From: Coniella vitis
Taxonomy: Eukaryota > Ascomycota > Sordariomycetes > Diaporthales > Schizoparmaceae
NCBI GenBank assembly: GCA_011317545.1
Contig: WUJK01000002.1
Coordinates: 2,790,001 to 2,854,000 of the forward strand
Direction of reading: 5' to 3'
Length of the DNA: 64,000 nucleotides
Shown here: positions 61,778 through 64,000 of the stretch, in pieces
Position numbering within the stretch: position 1 is the first letter of the stretch
Layout of the letters: every line of letters starts with the position of its first letter
The notes under the pieces: model-generated
What the model saw: only the letters and a program-made list of their open reading frames with translations
Told to the model about the DNA's origin: nothing
Database searches by the model: none
Position numbers and translations under genes: made by a program

Positions 61778-64000
61778 ATTCAAAATCGCCGGACCGGTAA
61801 CGAGGGTGCTCTTCTACCGATGCTATGATATGTGCATAGTAGACAGCAGCGCCTGTTGTGCGCGCGATTCAGGAAGTGGGAAATGGAGTTGGTCAAGTCC
61901 TACATAGGATGCTGAGAGGAAAGAAGGCACTTGTGAGGTTGCATGGCTAGGTTGCCATAACTGCACAGTGCTGCGATGCGCCAGATGCCACGTGCTGCGA
62001 TCCCCAGTGGCGTGGGGTGCAGCCTATTGACCAGCCAGAGCAGAGCTGGTACTATAAAAAGCCTTGCTTACATAATAGTATATAGATAGTACTTCCAGTA
62101 CAGAGTTACACAGCGTATCACATGCTAGGGATCAGGCTCATCATGGGTTCTTTCTAGAGAAAATCGACCATAATTTTCTGCCTTGCGATTGCGGAAGTGA
62201 ATCTGTAACCAACGAGGACTCGGACATATATTCTTGCAGATGATCACCACCAGGCTTTATATTATCTTCTTTGCACAACCTCGCGCTTTGCTAACTTGCA
62301 ACCTTGTCAGGTATATATTGGTCCTTAGGTATAGGTTCCAAGGTATTGACATATAAGTATAAACACAGACTATAACAATCTTGTTCGAGTACACCCATAT
62401 CTTCATGCTGGATACTCTAGAGCCCAAAGATACGTGGTCATGTATTAACAAAAGATAACACCATAATGCTTCTTTCCATAGACTCATAGTATATCATGAT
62501 TCGTTGGATCACTATCACAAATATCAATCGGACAGCAGATAATGTTCACCAAGTAACACTCATCTTATGCCCACGGCTTAGCCTAGCGACGGGTCTTGTC
62601 TGGGTAATCAATATACAAGTTCCAATGGCCCAGGCAAAATGTACATATATATAGTCTCGAAATCTTTTGCTGATAATAAAGAATGACAGTCAGTGTTATG
62701 ATCTGCGAAGTAGCAGTGCTCGCCTTTCCAATATCTCTTCTACTTCTTCGGTTTGGCGTAGGAAAGGCGGGAAGGTTGATAGTGGAGGGACGGTAGTGAG
62801 ATGTTGTGGTTATATAGTACCTGGGTAATGTAACTTTGTACGAGAGAAGCTGGTTTGTGGCACCGTTCCCAGGAGATAACACAATGGTGGATGAAGATTC
62901 GCAGCACGTGTGATATATAGTTTGTATCATGTAACACGGACGGCGCCATTGGCGATCAGTCGATCTAGGTGCTGCAATTTCCCATAACCTGCAAACGTCG
63001 CGATGCCAGCTTTTTCGGGTCTGTGATGGCATGATTCGGCTGATTTTACCCGGTATACACGCTTTTTTATCGTACTATTGAGTGGATGGATCGGAAAGGC
63101 GGTGATGATAACGGGGGGTGCTTTGGGGGATTCGAGGCCTTTCCCCATGGGGGGTTTCGGTGGGGATTCGATACCGTCCAGACATTCCTTCATTTTGCAC
63201 CCGCCAACCGAGTCAGCACTGTACAAGACCGGCGCACCAGCTGCCAGTTACACCGTATCACGTACAGTCCCATGACGCAAGTCGCGAGCCACCATAGACA
63301 TGCGAACGGACAAAAAAGCAAGTTTTGCTGGCTGGACCGACATGGGCCCGTGTCACACTGGGGGGCCAGATTGGTCCTATGTACTATGTAGCACTTTCAT
63401 CTGCCGGAGCGACGCACCCGCCTGGTTTGGTACCTGCAGCTCGAAGCCACCTCGGAATCGCAGGATGGGCAATGATGGGATTCTTGAGGGGGCGGGGGAC
63501 AATCGGCAATCCCAGCGTGCCTTTCTATACTTGCTATACTATGTATGTCCCAGGTCCGACGGTCTCCGTGCCTACCTCCTTGCAGCTCCGCCCGCACCTG
63601 CCGTATAACTTACTTTGAACCTTCATGGCAAATGCCAATGAGAAACCACCTGGGCAGAGTCCAGACTCCATCATCGCTGGCAGGCCCCCACTGGATACCC
63701 TAGCAAGCGATGATGCTTGCTGTAGGTCGTTTGGGTCGTACCTGCCACCTCAGTGACAGTGATACTATGCGACCTAGGCTGGGCTGTCGGCAAGGGCTGC
63801 AAGCAAGGCAGAGCCGCCTGCTGTTATGTACAAGCAATAACCCCTGAGTTGCCCCTGTCCTTTCCCGTACTATGTAGTGAGTTTGAGTTTTTTTCCCATA
63901 GGCTTCGGTTGGTGCAGACATAGCAATGGGCCGCTGCAAGGATCCGCCCAATATGCATATACCTACACACCCATTCGCTTCCATGGTTTTAACCCACGCG
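61778..64000. other. Upstream region of the inositol-type transporter and window end
   Basis: No gene is supported over 2.2 kb. Open frames up to 149 codons on the minus strand (62583-63032) lack family features. GTACTATGTA-type words recur near 63378-63388, 63538-63546 and 63868-63877. Confidence 0.5.

Overview
The window reads as nuclear DNA of a filamentous ascomycete (Pezizomycotina). The genes carry short spliceosomal introns with GTRNGT-like donors and pyrimidine-rich CAG/TAG acceptors, and they encode typical fungal proteins. The middle of the window is a long AT-rich block with the mark of repeat-induced point mutation (RIP). The closest-looking proteins are of Sordariomycete, probably hypocrealean, type; that placement is inferred from protein style, not from a search.

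Left arm (1-29.7 kb), in order: acetyl-CoA synthetase (facA type); a membrane-anchored ADAM-like metalloprotease; an unnamed His-rich fungal protein; a GH51 alpha-L-arabinofuranosidase transcribed divergently from an MFS sugar transporter; a LisH-WD40 corepressor subunit (Sif2/TBL1 type); a TMEM115/DUF1751 Golgi membrane protein; and the TPR corepressor Cyc8/Ssn6. Two general transcriptional corepressor subunits (Sif2 type and Cyc8 type) lie within 10 kb of each other. The arabinofuranosidase and transporter pair suggests release and uptake of arabinose or related sugars.

Middle (about 29.76-46.53 kb): no living gene is visible. CpA and TpG are almost absent while CpG remains, which is the RIP mark. 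Under the mutations I can still read a Ty3/gypsy retrotransposon (gag, protease, reverse transcriptase, RNase H; + strand), a Tad-like LINE (endonuclease end, RT, RNase H; + strand), the PIF1-type helicase of a Helitron (+ strand), and two long relic coding tracts on the minus strand that I could not assign to any family.

Right arm (46.5-64 kb): ribosomal protein uL3 (RPL3), a small conserved fungal protein, anthranilate synthase component I (trpE type, with a CPC1/GCN4-type site upstream), a GFA-domain zinc protein, a DHA1 drug/polyamine-type MFS transporter and an inositol/hexose-type MFS transporter. Intergenic regions in both arms are strewn with a short motif, GTACTATGTA, and related GTAC-rich palindromes.

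Exon borders were placed by eye from splice signals, frame continuity and family conservation. All multi-exon genes listed join into complete frames with lengths divisible by three.
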